This document shows, piece by piece, positions 1 to 9,210 of a stretch of DNA of 64,000 bases (positions are counted from its first letter, which is position 1; every line of letters starts with the position of its first letter). Below the pieces are notes generated by a model. It did no database searches, was not told the DNA's origin, and saw only the letters and a program-made list of their open reading frames with translations. A program made the position numbers and the translations under genes. Source of the stretch: Chloroflexota bacterium (lineage in GTDB: Bacteria > Chloroflexota > UBA4733); NCBI GenBank assembly GCA_023381895.1, contig JAMCTA010000148.1:1-64000 (forward strand), read 5' to 3'.

Positions 1-2
1 TC

Positions 3-245
3 ACCGGCAACTATCTCGTTGCAGCCGGCAATGCGCGTCCTCTTGATCAAGCACTTCAGCACGCAACGACAGAGCTTCTGCGCTGGCTCCAGGAAGACTA
101 CGGACTGACCGCCCAGCACGCTTCGCTACTTCTCGGCCAGGTCATCGAATACGACATCGGGAATGTCTTTGATCCTGCCTACACCGTTGTTGCCAAAGTA
201 GCGCGCCAGTACCTTCCCGCAGACACGCACCCAACGCTCCTGTAA
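3..245 (+). CDS. Acetamidase/formamidase family protein, C-terminal part
   Basis: The window opens inside a gene; 80 codons remain before TAA. The tail reads as the C-terminus of the FmdA/AmdA acetamidase/formamidase family, which hydrolyses short amides to ammonia and the acid. Supporting segments are NYLVAAGNARPLDQAL near the start of the fragment and VIEYDIGNVFDPAYTVVAKV near the end, which resemble the conserved closing part of that family. The metal-binding core lies outside the window, so activity cannot be judged. It is followed by other small-molecule and peptide catabolism genes on the same strand. Confidence 0.65.
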   Translation, partial: TGNYLVAAGNARPLDQALQHATTELLRWLQEDYGLTAQHASLLLGQVIEYDIGNVFDPAYTVVAKVARQYLPADTHPTLL

Positions 246-297
246 CCGAGCGGCCTCAGAGCTCTGACCTTACTCGCACCGTGGGTCACTCTTGCTC

Positions 298-326
298 TTG
301 GCCGCATCTGTTCCAGACTCTAGACT
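298..326 (+). promoter_or_regulatory. Sigma-70-type promoter for the alcohol dehydrogenase operon
   Basis: TTGGCC at 298-303 and TAGACT at 321-326 are separated by 17 bases, a standard vegetative promoter layout. A strong ribosome binding site (AGGAGGT, 338-344) follows ahead of the GTG start at 351. The call rests on sequence match only. Confidence 0.5.
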
Positions 327-350
327 AGGCCAAAAGCAGGAGGTAGGTTA

Positions 351-1505
351 GTGGCAGGAATCATCAGCACGTTTCGATCCCCGACGCAGGTCCGATTCGG
401 CAAGGGGATACTTGCCCAACTGGGCGAAGTCGTGCAACGATACGCGCCGCAGCGCGTCTTCATCGTGACGGATGTGGGCGTCATTCGTGCCGGGCTCCTC
501 GACCGAACTACAATGTACTTGCGCAACGCAGGCATTGAGTGGGCCCAGTTCTCTGACGTCGAAGCGAATCCCTCGATAGAAACGGTCGAGCGTACGATTG
601 CCGCATTTCGAGAAAGCGGCGCCCAGCTCATTCTTGCCCTTGGGGGCGGCAGTGTGATGGATACTTCCAAAGCTGTGGGCATCCTAGCAACCAACGGCGG
701 CAAGATCACCGACTACGAAGGATTTGAAAAAGTTCCACAACCCCCAACGCCAGTCATCGCCGTGCCAACCACGGCAGGAACAGCCAGCGAGGTCACCATC
801 TTCTGCGTCATCACTGACCACTCACGGCACTTTAAGTTCACCGTCGCCTCTTCCTACGCAACAATGGTCGAGGCTGTACTCGATCCGGAGGTGACGCTGA
901 CAATGCCGCCAGCGCTGACCGCGGCAGTGGGGATGGACACATTGACGCACGCTATCGAGTCGTACGTCAACAAAGACGCCTACCCTCTGACAGAGGCGCT
1001 GAGCTTGCGCAGCGTCAGCCTCGTGCACACGTCTCTGGGTCAAGCGGTCCACAATGGGAGCGATGTCGAGGCACGCTCATCTATGCTTATGGCCTGCTGG
1101 CTCGCAGGAGTGGCTTTCTCGCAGGTTCGCCTCGGCAATGTGCACGCTATGTCCCATCCCGTGGGTGGCTGGTTCAATGTTCCTCACGGCGTGGCGAACG
1201 CGATCATCCTACCCACCGTTATGGAGTTCAACCTTCCGGCAGCATCCCAGAAGTTTGCTGACATCGCCGTGGCAATGGGACACCACGCCACCGGTGACAC
1301 TGATCGTGATGCCCGTGCCGCGGTGGAACTCGTCCGAAAACTTTCCAAGAGCATCGGGATACCTGAATCTCTACGGGCTGTTGGCATCCCTGAAGAGGGT
1401 CTGCCAGCCCTCGCTGCCGACGCAATGAAGAGCGGCAACGTTGCACTCAATCCCCGGCTTACTAGTCCTGAGGAAATGTCGGAGCTTTTCCGCCGATGCT
1501 GGTAA
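351..1505 (+). CDS. Iron-containing alcohol dehydrogenase
   Basis: 384 residues, the usual length for group III (iron-type) alcohol dehydrogenases, which interconvert alcohols and aldehydes with NAD(P). The N-terminal Rossmann-like half carries the dinucleotide-binding segment ALGGGSVMDTSK (about residues 95-106). The helical C-terminal half carries the metal ligands: Asp and His in GMDTLTHAIESY, and two His in HAMSHPVGGWFNVPHG. The GTG start is chosen because AGGAGGT lies 6 bases upstream. The 3' end overlaps the next gene by 10 bases, so the two are probably cotranscribed. The exact substrate is not visible. Confidence 0.9.
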   Translation: MAGIISTFRSPTQVRFGKGILAQLGEVVQRYAPQRVFIVTDVGVIRAGLLDRTTMYLRNAGIEWAQFSDVEANPSIETVERTIAAFRESGAQLILALGGGSVMDTSKAVGILATNGGKITDYEGFEKVPQPPTPVIAVPTTAGTASEVTIFCVITDHSRHFKFTVASSYATMVEAVLDPEVTLTMPPALTAAVGMDTLTHAIESYVNKDAYPLTEALSLRSVSLVHTSLGQAVHNGSDVEARSSMLMACWLAGVAFSQVRLGNVHAMSHPVGGWFNVPHGVANAIILPTVMEFNLPAASQKFADIAVAMGHHATGDTDRDARAAVELVRKLSKSIGIPESLRAVGIPEEGLPALAADAMKSGNVALNPRLTSPEEMSELFRRCW

Positions 1506-2677
1506 CACAGATTCAAGAAGAAGCCACACGATTCGGCTTCGATGGTTGGCTTCTCGTCGATTTTCGGGGCAGCAATCCCATCTTCACAGACCTTGCCGGC
1601 CTCAGTGGGATTGTGACGAGGCGCTGTGCTCTCTGGATCCCATCAGTCGGTGAACCCCGCCTCTTCGGTTCAGCAGTGGATGGCCACACCATCACGCGAG
1701 CCCCCTGGCCATCCTCTCTGTACCGAGGGGTAGCCGACTTCCAGCGGCAGCTGCTCGAAGTGCTAGTCCGGGCCAGGGTGCTGGCCATGGAGTTCACACC
1801 TCACGGTGAGAATCCTCCAATCTCTCGGGTCGATGCCGGTTTTGTCGACTGGCTGAGGGAGCACGGGAAGGAGGTGCGCTCGTCAGGTAACCTCATCAGC
1901 GCCCTCGTACGCTGGGATGAGAACCAGATGCGCCTGCATCGTGAAGCAGCGGCAGTTGTCGACAATGTGCGTGCGGCAGCGTTCAGTGCTGCGCTAGATG
2001 CCGGGCGTACTGGGAAGTTACTTGCCGAGCACGAGCTCGCGGCCACCATTGTTGCCGGTTTCGAGGAAGCTGGCTTGATCAACGGCGCTACGGATGTCGC
2101 CGTGAACGCCCACGCTGCTGATCCACACTACAGTGCTTCACCGGTCTATCCTTGTCCGGTCATTCGCGGCGACTTGCTTCTCATCGACCTCTGGGCCAAG
2201 CGCGATGACCCGCGCGCGCCATTCGCTGACAGTACCTGGGTCGGCTTCCTCGGAGACAGGGTCGAGGTTCCATCCGAGATTCAACTGCGCTTCGACGTCC
2301 TGAGACGTGCCCGTGATCGCGGTCTCGAAACTATCCATCAGGCATTCACTCAAGGCCGCATTCTCCACGGAAGAGAGGTCGATCGATCTGTGCGGAAAGC
2401 CATCGCGGATGCAGGATTTGCTGCAGAGATTGCCCATCGTACGGGGCACAGCCTCGGCTGGCACCACATCCATGGCGACGGAGCGAACTTCGATGACATC
2501 GAGTTCCCTGATGATCGCATCGTGCAGGTTGGATCTGGTGTCACGATCGAGCCGGGACTCTATGCTGCTGGTCGTTTCGGGATCCGCCTCGAGGTAAGCC
2601 TCATCGTGACTGCACACGGTCCTGAGGTCACCACTGCTCTACAAGATCAGCTGGCCACCTTCGACTCTCCATCGTAG
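1496..2677 (+). CDS. M24 family metallopeptidase (Xaa-Pro aminopeptidase-like)
   Basis: 393 residues with a creatinase-type N-terminal domain and a C-terminal pita-bread fold. The five metal ligands of family M24 can be read in order: Asp in LLIDLWAK, Asp in FADSTW, His in RTGHSLGWHH, Glu in TIEPGLY and Glu in RLEVSLIV. It probably removes N-terminal residues from proline-containing peptides or hydrolyses a related amide; family membership alone does not fix the substrate. The ATG at 1496 overlaps the end of the dehydrogenase gene, indicating translational coupling. Confidence 0.88.
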   Translation: MLVTQIQEEATRFGFDGWLLVDFRGSNPIFTDLAGLSGIVTRRCALWIPSVGEPRLFGSAVDGHTITRAPWPSSLYRGVADFQRQLLEVLVRARVLAMEFTPHGENPPISRVDAGFVDWLREHGKEVRSSGNLISALVRWDENQMRLHREAAAVVDNVRAAAFSAALDAGRTGKLLAEHELAATIVAGFEEAGLINGATDVAVNAHAADPHYSASPVYPCPVIRGDLLLIDLWAKRDDPRAPFADSTWVGFLGDRVEVPSEIQLRFDVLRRARDRGLETIHQAFTQGRILHGREVDRSVRKAIADAGFAAEIAHRTGHSLGWHHIHGDGANFDDIEFPDDRIVQVGSGVTIEPGLYAAGRFGIRLEVSLIVTAHGPEVTTALQDQLATFDSPS

Positions 2678-2813
2678 ACCGGTGCTCCCGACACACTCGA
2701 GCGTAGGATATAGTGCCCACCGCGCTGCGCTCGTAGCAGACGGCCGGCAGTGGGCCAGGAGCGCCTGCCTACTGGCAGGATTGCGCCTGTCAGGCTTGGG
2801 AGGGGAAGACAAG

Positions 2814-3749
2814 GTGATCGTCGTCGCCAGCGCTAATGGAGACGTAGGTATCCGTACTGCTATCCGGGTTTTGACCAAGGGGGGATCCGCGCTGGATGCT
2901 GTGGAGGCGGGCATCAAGCCCGTGGAGCTCAATACCGGAGACTTATCGGTAGGAGTTGGCGGCCTTCCCAACCTGCTCGGCGAGGTTGAGCTTGATGCAA
3001 GCATCATGGACGGGCAGACGCGCGCCGCCGGAAGTGTCGGCGCTTTGAAGCACTACCCTCATCCTATCTCTGTGGCTCGACGTGTCATGGAGGTGCTCCC
3101 ACACGTATTCCTCGTTGGCGAGGGCGCCGCTCTATTCGCTGAGGAGATGGGCTTCTCTCGTACTGATCTCCTGACTGAACAGGCGCGACGGATCTGGGCC
3201 GAGCGCCTCGCTCAAGCCGACCAGGATGAGCCCGCTAGTCTCCGGCAATACTACGACACGATGAGGCGTCACTACCAACGCCTGAAGAAGGCCGTGGACC
3301 CGACTGTGCCCAATGAGACGGTTAACTTCCTGGCACTGGATCGTGCTGGACACCTTGCGGGCGGCGTGAGCACGAGCGGCTGGGCGCTTAAGTATCCAGG
3401 TAGGCTGGGTGATTCGCCTATTATCGGCGCAGGGAACTATGCTGACGATCGCTCCGGCGCTGCCGCCTGCACCGGGCGAGGAGAACTGGCCATTCGCGCT
3501 TGCACCGCATTTGCCACGGTCACCAACATGAAACTCGGCATGTCACCGACCGAAGCCTGCATTGCCGCGCTGCAAGAGGTGCTTGCCCTGCGCGACGACT
3601 TTGCTGGACCTTTCAATATCGTAGCACTTCGATCGGACGGCGAAGCAGGGGCCGCATCGTCGGTGGTCGGATCCAAATTCATCGTCATGCGTCCCGACGA
3701 CAGCGAGCCTGAGTACCGACCGCGCGTTCACGTGCAGGCGACTGCATAG
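2814..3749 (+). CDS. Ntn-hydrolase of the glycosylasparaginase / isoaspartyl peptidase family
   Basis: 311 residues from a GTG at 2814, preferred over the longer reading from 2682 because GGGAGGGG lies just upstream and the family homology begins here (VVASANGDVG). The enzyme family self-cleaves before a threonine that then becomes the nucleophile. That threonine is probably the T of NETVNF, followed by the family-like GVSTSGW and the GDSPIIGAGNYADD segment typical of N4-(beta-N-acetylglucosaminyl)-L-asparaginases. Substrates could be glycoasparagines or isoaspartyl peptides. It lies downstream of the M24 peptidase on the same strand, which suggests a small peptide/amide catabolic operon. Confidence 0.85.
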   Translation: MIVVASANGDVGIRTAIRVLTKGGSALDAVEAGIKPVELNTGDLSVGVGGLPNLLGEVELDASIMDGQTRAAGSVGALKHYPHPISVARRVMEVLPHVFLVGEGAALFAEEMGFSRTDLLTEQARRIWAERLAQADQDEPASLRQYYDTMRRHYQRLKKAVDPTVPNETVNFLALDRAGHLAGGVSTSGWALKYPGRLGDSPIIGAGNYADDRSGAAACTGRGELAIRACTAFATVTNMKLGMSPTEACIAALQEVLALRDDFAGPFNIVALRSDGEAGAASSVVGSKFIVMRPDDSEPEYRPRVHVQATA

Positions 3750-3867
3750 ATAGGGGGCGTTGAATCATCAGCGAGGCGCATCCGGCGAGCACCGCCGAAC
3801 CCGAGCAGTGCCTGGCCCGTGATACGCACCTGCGTGAGCTTTGTGATGTCTGCTCGAATCCTGAAAT

Positions 3868-4515
3868 TCAGGGTGAAGACGTATTGATAACCCGGACCGG
3901 CACTGCTTCCATGATGGAGGCCCACACCTGGGAGAAGACTGCATCCTGCGTATCAGATCCACGCACGATGCGCCAGCGACTTGGTTCCTCTGCAGCAAGG
4001 ATTTGATAGCCGCTGCGCACACGTTCCCGGAACTCGACTCCAGCTTCATCGAAAAAGCTCTCCCTACCACGAGCTTGCAACCGCTCTGCACTCGTGGTCA
4101 GGGGCAGGTCGAGTAAGATCGTACGAGTTGGCTTCAAACTCTGCGTTGCAATCCGGTTGACGGCGCGTAAGTCGTCGAGTGGGAGGCCACGTCCATAACC
4201 CTGATAGGCCAGCGTAGCATCAGCGAAGCGATCCGCGAGCACGATCCGTCCCTGAGCAAGTGCTGGCACGATGACCGTTGCAACGAGCTGGGCACGGGCC
4301 GCGCTCAAGAGAAACAGCTCGGCCAGCGGATGATTGGGGCTCTCGCTCCGCGGAAGAATCAGCCGGCGCAGTTCTTCGCCTAACGAGGTTCCACCTGGCT
4401 CTCTCGTACGCACGACCCGATAGCCGAGCTGTTCGAGCCTTTCGGCGACGCGCCGCAGCTGCGTCGTCTTGCCGGCTCCATCAATTCCTTCGAAGGTAAA
4501 GAAGGCTCCATCCAC
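3868..4515 (-). CDS. tmk: Thymidylate kinase
   Basis: 215 residues. It phosphorylates dTMP to dTDP in DNA precursor synthesis. The P-loop is FEGIDGAGKTT at the N-terminus, followed by the dTMP-binding TREPGGTSLGE, the DR motif in ADRFADATLAYQGYGRGL, and a lid segment ending in RVRSGY. The GTG at 4515 is chosen because the kinase fold begins right there and GGGAAGGG lies 10 bases upstream; a longer open frame exists but adds sequence that does not look like this family. Only one base separates the start from the stop codon of the upstream R3H ATPase gene, so the two are translationally coupled. Confidence 0.92.
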   Translation of the reverse strand: MDGAFFTFEGIDGAGKTTQLRRVAERLEQLGYRVVRTREPGGTSLGEELRRLILPRSESPNHPLAELFLLSAARAQLVATVIVPALAQGRIVLADRFADATLAYQGYGRGLPLDDLRAVNRIATQSLKPTRTILLDLPLTTSAERLQARGRESFFDEAGVEFRERVRSGYQILAAEEPSRWRIVRGSDTQDAVFSQVWASIMEAVPVRVINTSSP

Positions 4516-4516
4516 G

Positions 4517-6166
4517 CTAGCGTTTCCCTTCCCGAAAGATGCGTACACTGCGGTTGGGCTCTCGGCCCCAGCTCCGCGATACAAGGTTGTAGCGCTCGGC
4601 CATCGCGTGCTGCAGGCGGCGTGTGCCTGCACTTGCTGGTTCCAGCTGTACAGACTCACCGGTGCCGAGCACGTGGGCGATCGCATCTTCGGTCTCCCGC
4701 AACGCATAGTCCTCTGGGTCCGCGGAGAGATGGAACAGCGAAACTAAGGCCTGGTGAATTTGTTGCTGAGTGTTACTCCGAAGAACATTCACCGGGATAC
4801 CGCGCGCCTCGGCCTCCTGGAGCGTCTCAGGGAAGCGCCGAAAGTAGCTGCGCAGAGTCAGGACGACCTGAGCATCAGCCATGTCGCGCAACACGACGAG
4901 TGGGAGCTGTAGTGCACGAGCAGCATCATCGAGCTTCGAGCTGCTCACCCCGAACGGAAATACTCGCAGTGGCCTGATGATGGAGTCAACGCCGGGGGTG
5001 TGTTGGTGATTCGCCTCGCTCATCTGCAGGGCCCGGTCAGTCGAGACAGAGTGTTCTACAGGAGTGCGGCCGCTCCATCCGTGAGTCAGGTCAGGTTCTG
5101 AGGTTCGGTGCCGGCTTCTCTCTTGAAGATCGGCCCGTAGCGGCGGAGTCTGCATGCGATGAGTCTGTACCTCACCATCCTCTCGTCGCACTCGCTCCTC
5201 TGCACTCACTGGCATGCCGCTCAGCACGCCATCGACTGTCTCAGCGACGTCGTGGTGAACGATCACATGCCGCCAGTCGACGATCTCGACGATGATCTGG
5301 AATGTGGGCGGAGCCTTGCGCTCGAGCACCGACTTCCGTGTTCCTCGCCGCCGAGCTTCCTCATCTCCCAAAGTGACTGTCTGGATGCCGCCGATAAGAT
5401 CCGAGAGTGTGGGGTTCATCATGAGGTTGTCGAGGGTGTTACCGTGTGCCGTGCCGATGAGTTGCACTCCGCGTTCCGCGATCGTGCGTGCCGCTGCAGC
5501 CTCGAGCTCGGTGCCAATCTCGTCGATGATGATCACCTCAGGCATGTGATTTTCGACTGCCTCGATCATGACTGCGTGTTGCTGTGCGGGACTCGGAACT
5601 TGCATCCGGCGCGAGCGGCCGATTCCCGGATGTGGAATATCTCCGTCACCGGCGATTTCGTTCGATGTGTCGACGATGATCACTCGCTTGCGAAAGTCAT
5701 CGGCAAGGACACGTGCCACCTCTCGCAGCATGGTCGTCTTGCCAACACCTGGCTTGCCGAGCAAGAGCAGACTCTTTCCCGACTCGATGAGATCCCGAAT
5801 GACGGTGATGGTTCCGTAGACCGCTCGCCCGACACGGCAGGTCAAGCCGATAGGGCGTCCGCCCCGGTTGCGAATCACGGAGATACGATGGAGCGTTCGG
5901 GCGATTCCAGCGCGATTGTCGCCACCAATCTCTCCGACGCCCGCAAGAACCTGATCAATGTCGATCTGCGTGACTGGTGGGAGGTCAAGCAGTAGCTCTC
6001 GTCCTGTGAAGCGAGCTTCGGGAGCACGGCCAAGATCAAGCACGACTTCCAAGAGGTCGCTGTAGTCAGACAGAGAGCGAACAGCGACTGCCACTGATTG
6101 GGGGAGGACGTTCAACAGAGCGTCGAGATCATCGGTCACACTCGTTCGATCTGCAGGAATCGTCAT
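4517..6166 (-). CDS. SpoIIIAA/Ycf45-like AAA ATPase with C-terminal R3H domain
   Basis: 549 residues. An N-terminal region is followed by a P-loop LLGKPGVGKTT (about residue 137) and a Walker B VIIIDEIGTE, then the GTAHGN segment shared with secretion-type and SpoIIIAA-like ATPases. After a variable linker (about 320-400) the C-terminus holds an R3H single-stranded nucleic acid binding domain (RRLQHAMAERYNL). This architecture is known from cyanobacterial Ycf45 and Chloroflexi/Firmicutes proteins of unclear role; nucleic acid handling is likely. The ATG has a strong GGAAGGA upstream. It is coupled to tmk. Confidence 0.85.
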   Translation of the reverse strand: MTIPADRTSVTDDLDALLNVLPQSVAVAVRSLSDYSDLLEVVLDLGRAPEARFTGRELLLDLPPVTQIDIDQVLAGVGEIGGDNRAGIARTLHRISVIRNRGGRPIGLTCRVGRAVYGTITVIRDLIESGKSLLLLGKPGVGKTTMLREVARVLADDFRKRVIIVDTSNEIAGDGDIPHPGIGRSRRMQVPSPAQQHAVMIEAVENHMPEVIIIDEIGTELEAAAARTIAERGVQLIGTAHGNTLDNLMMNPTLSDLIGGIQTVTLGDEEARRRGTRKSVLERKAPPTFQIIVEIVDWRHVIVHHDVAETVDGVLSGMPVSAEERVRREDGEVQTHRMQTPPLRADLQERSRHRTSEPDLTHGWSGRTPVEHSVSTDRALQMSEANHQHTPGVDSIIRPLRVFPFGVSSSKLDDAARALQLPLVVLRDMADAQVVLTLRSYFRRFPETLQEAEARGIPVNVLRSNTQQQIHQALVSLFHLSADPEDYALRETEDAIAHVLGTGESVQLEPASAGTRRLQHAMAERYNLVSRSWGREPNRSVRIFREGKR

Positions 6167-6339
6167 CGATCCTTCCTTCTGCTCTTACGAGCCCTTACTA
6201 GAATGTGCAAATCAGACACAACCAACCGCAGGGGATCCGGTTTCCGGTGAGTCGGGAGGCGTGCTGGCAATTCGGCAGAGGGTCTTCACCCGATATTCGA
6301 GTCATCCGCCGGCCAGAGGAACGAGGCGGCTCTCGGGCA

Positions 6340-7401
6340 TCACCCGGCAATACCTCGGGCAGCCGCGTGCACGAGTTCACGACCATCTTGCCCGGCCTGT
6401 GGTACTACCGCAGTCTGGTCACGATGACTCAAGCGCACCGTCCGTGCCGAAAGCAAGGGCCCTTCTGCTACCGGGACCGTTTTGATCTGATCGGGGAGGC
6501 GCTGAAAAGAGGGCTGCCGCACGAGGGCGGTTGTATGCTTCAACAGTTGAAGCCGCTCTGTCACTGTGCCAAAGCCGCTTGCACGCGCAACTTCAAGGCT
6601 CACAAAGTCATACGACGGCGCAATGAGCCACACGGCTTGGAAGCCATCTCGTTGAAGGCGCCGTGTTACCTCCAGCACAGCCCGCTGTGCCGTGTCAGCA
6701 TGCTCCTCAAGGGCCCAAAGACGGATGACAGCGTGGCCCAGTCGACGTTGCGCCAGCACGCCCACAGCCGTTGTGAGTTCCCCAGAGCCATGCCCAACAA
6801 TCACCGCGCGAGAACTCATCCAGTCCACTACTGCTCTATGCGGAAAAAGTTTGAGACGGCGTAACTCCACCGGCACTGTTGTCGCCACTAGCCGCAACAA
6901 GGGAACCTCGTCGCTCCGGCGAAATGCTGAAAGCTCACCAGCTTCGCAAGGCTGAGTCTCGGCATCAGCACTTCCTCTCCAGATAAAGAGCTCTTCGCGC
7001 CCTACAGGTCGGAACCCAGCATCAAGAAATGCAGCGATGCGTGCATCGTGCTCGATAATTGAGGCAGTGAGTCGCTCGATACCCTGGAAGCCTGCGAGCT
7101 GGGTCACCGACTGGAGCGTATCCTCCAACCAAGGTGGGCTAGCCGTCGTGCTACTTGTCTGAACGATCTGCCACACTGGGCTTCGACAGATCTTCGCCAT
7201 CTGGATGGCACCGAGAACGCGACGGCGAGAACTTGCGACGATCCATCGCTGCTGACCCGATAGCACTCCAGTCAGTCCGCGCAGCCATTCCACGCCGCAG
7301 CCATGCTCGATAAGCGCGGAAGTTCCGCCTACGGGCGTGAAGTGGATACGCAACAGACGGATGGTGTCGAGAATGGCGGCTTCTCGAACTTGTAGGAGCA
7401 C
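6340..7401 (-). CDS. GNAT-like acetyltransferase family protein, substrate unknown
   Basis: 353 residues from a GTG start preceded by AGGGGGTAAG. The sequence reads as two tandem GNAT-like halves: an N-terminal half (VLGAIQMAKI, then a region ending AFLDAGFRPVGREELFIW) and a C-terminal half with TRRLQRDGFQAVWL and SLEVARASGFGTVTERLQLL, the typical strand-helix end of acetyltransferases. A clear acetyl-CoA loop (Q/RxxGxG/A) is not obvious in either half, so it may be diverged or inactive. It lies downstream of pdxT on the same strand but shows no functional link to PLP synthesis. Confidence 0.55.
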   Translation of the reverse strand: MLLQVREAAILDTIRLLRIHFTPVGGTSALIEHGCGVEWLRGLTGVLSGQQRWIVASSRRRVLGAIQMAKICRSPVWQIVQTSSTTASPPWLEDTLQSVTQLAGFQGIERLTASIIEHDARIAAFLDAGFRPVGREELFIWRGSADAETQPCEAGELSAFRRSDEVPLLRLVATTVPVELRRLKLFPHRAVVDWMSSRAVIVGHGSGELTTAVGVLAQRRLGHAVIRLWALEEHADTAQRAVLEVTRRLQRDGFQAVWLIAPSYDFVSLEVARASGFGTVTERLQLLKHTTALVRQPSFQRLPDQIKTVPVAEGPLLSARTVRLSHRDQTAVVPQAGQDGRELVHAAARGIAG

Positions 7402-7462
7402 CTTACCCCCTAACGAGGAGAACGGAAGGATGATATCCGCCTCCTTCTGAAGACTGGGCGCC

Positions 7463-8098
7463 TCAGATCTCTGCTGTCACTGCGCGATCTTGGTCGGGTG
7501 GCGCGACCCGTAAGTCACCTCCTTGCGTGATACCGATACTGTTGAGAAAGTATCGGTGTAGGCGAGAATCTTCTGTTAGCTCGGCATGGAAAGATACGGC
7601 AAGCAAGTTGTGTTGACGGGCAGCAACAACTGTGCCGTCTTGGAGACGGCACAACACCTCGACGTCTTCAGAGCGCGGATGCAGCTTTGGCGCTCGAATG
7701 AAGATACCGTGGAACGGCTCGTTACCCAAAGCAGGGATGTTCAGCTCTGCTTCGAAGCTATCGACCTGACGGCCGAATGCGTTCCGCGCAACGCTGAGGT
7801 CCATCAGATGCAGCAAGGGCTGTTCGCGCCCAGCGTGCTTGGCGAGCACGATCGCCCCCGCACAACTGCCGAAGATCGGGAAACCGCTGCTTCCGAGAGA
7901 TCGCAGCGGCTCCAAGAGCTTCCACTCCACCATGAGCTTACCAATCGTGGTGCTTTCACCTCCAGGGATGATGAGTCCATCGACCTGCTCCAAGTGCTCG
8001 GGCAAGGTGACCAGGCGAACGGCAGCACCAAGGCGCTGTAACATCGCCACGTGCTCGACAAACGCCCCTTGGAGAGCAAGAACCCCAATAGTACTCAC
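7463..8098 (-). CDS. pdxT: Pyridoxal 5'-phosphate synthase glutaminase subunit PdxT
   Basis: 211 residues from the GTG at 8098, where the family N-terminus IGVLALQGAF begins; a TTG 27 bases upstream is possible. PdxT hydrolyses glutamine and channels ammonia to PdxS. The triad is visible: the nucleophilic Cys in FGSCAGAIVLAK, and the His and Glu in SFHAELTED. The GGESTTIGKL loop is also present. The start lies 7 bases after the pdxS stop, so the two form one operon, as the 1:1 PdxS-PdxT complex would need. Confidence 0.95.
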   Translation of the reverse strand: MSTIGVLALQGAFVEHVAMLQRLGAAVRLVTLPEHLEQVDGLIIPGGESTTIGKLMVEWKLLEPLRSLGSSGFPIFGSCAGAIVLAKHAGREQPLLHLMDLSVARNAFGRQVDSFEAELNIPALGNEPFHGIFIRAPKLHPRSEDVEVLCRLQDGTVVAARQHNLLAVSFHAELTEDSRLHRYFLNSIGITQGGDLRVAPPDQDRAVTAEI

Positions 8099-8105
8099 GG
8101 TGTCC

Positions 8106-8990
8106 CTACCATCCTCGGGTGGCAAGAAGCTCCGACTTAGGAATCGAGCTTATTTCGAGGCCGCGCATTGGTTCACCTAGACCGCGCGACACCTCCGCAA
8201 TGATCTTCGGATCGTTGAAGTGAGTCGTCGCCTGGACGATGGCCTTGGCTCGACGCGCCGGGTCGGCCGACTTGAAGATGCCAGATCCCACAAACACGCC
8301 CTCCGCGCCTAGCTGCATCATGAGTGCAGCATCAGCCGGCGTCGCGATGCCTCCGGCCGTGAACATTACCACAGGCAGCCGCCCCGTACGATGCACTTCG
8401 AGCACGAGCTCGTAGGGCGCACCGAGATTCTTAGCTTCCGTCATAAGCTCTTCTTCGCGCAGCACCTGGAGCCGGTGGAGACTATCGAGAACGGAACGGA
8501 GATGCGTCACAGCCTCGACGACGTTGCCAGTACCAGCTTCGCCTTTCGTGCGGATCATCGCTGCACCCTCGCCGATGCGCCGCAACGCCTCGCCCAGATC
8601 CCGGCAGCCGCACACAAACGGCACCTTGAACCGATGCTTGTCAATATGGAACTGATTATCCGCCGGTGTCAGGACCTCACTCTCATCAATGAAGTCCACA
8701 CCAATAGCCTCGAGCACCTGCGCTTCTACGAAATGCCCGATGCGAGCCTTTGCCATCACCGGAATCGTCACGGCATCGATGATCTCCTGAACCATCTGCG
8801 GATCACTCATACGAGCGACCCCGCCGGACACCCGAATATCCGCTGGAACACGCTCCAGTGCCATCACTGCGACCGCACCAGCATCCTCAGCAATCTTAGC
8901 CTGTTCCGCGTTCACCACGTCCATGATGACGCCGCCCTTGAGCATCTGCGCTAATCCGCGCTTGAGCGTTACCGTTCCGGTGTCTGCCAT
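8106..8990 (-). CDS. pdxS: Pyridoxal 5'-phosphate synthase lyase subunit PdxS
   Basis: 294 residues. It makes PLP from ribose 5-phosphate, glyceraldehyde 3-phosphate and ammonia (the DXP-independent route). Near-canonical sequence: [17 protein letters not shown] at the start, [26 protein letters not shown] with the catalytic lysine, and [15 protein letters not shown] with the second key lysine. The ATG at 8990 is chosen because CGGAGGGT lies just upstream and family homology starts there, although the open frame continues to 9059. It is first in the pdxS-pdxT pair. Confidence 0.97.
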   Translation of the reverse strand: MADTGTVTLKRGLAQMLKGGVIMDVVNAEQAKIAEDAGAVAVMALERVPADIRVSGGVARMSDPQMVQEIIDAVTIPVMAKARIGHFVEAQVLEAIGVDFIDESEVLTPADNQFHIDKHRFKVPFVCGCRDLGEALRRIGEGAAMIRTKGEAGTGNVVEAVTHLRSVLDSLHRLQVLREEELMTEAKNLGAPYELVLEVHRTGRLPVVMFTAGGIATPADAALMMQLGAEGVFVGSGIFKSADPARRAKAIVQATTHFNDPKIIAEVSRGLGEPMRGLEISSIPKSELLATRGW

Positions 8991-9210
8991 TGGGAACCCT
9001 CCGCCTCGTATGCCCAGAACACGTGGGCCAGCCCAGGAAACCTGAGTCTCCCCGATCAAAACCGTCTGGACTCTTACGTTTGCTATTCTACCCCATAGGC
9101 CCGCACCGCCTTGCTGTTAGCACCGATCGGAGCAGGACACCTTCCTCCCGGGCAATACAGGCGGACCGGAGCCGCCGTTGTTCTATGTGTCTAGAGAGGT
9201 GAGTCTCACT

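Noticed and set aside
2682..2813. N-terminal extension of the glycosylasparaginase-like gene
   Set aside because: The extension lacks family similarity, and a strong ribosome binding site directs the GTG at 2814.
5159..5995. Plus-strand 278-codon frame
   Set aside because: It lies wholly opposite the R3H ATPase gene, which has clear motifs and a ribosome binding site; the frame has no recognisable domain.
6205..6864. Plus-strand 219-codon frame
   Set aside because: It overlaps the GNAT-like gene over most of its length and reads as arginine-rich, domain-free sequence typical of an antisense shadow.
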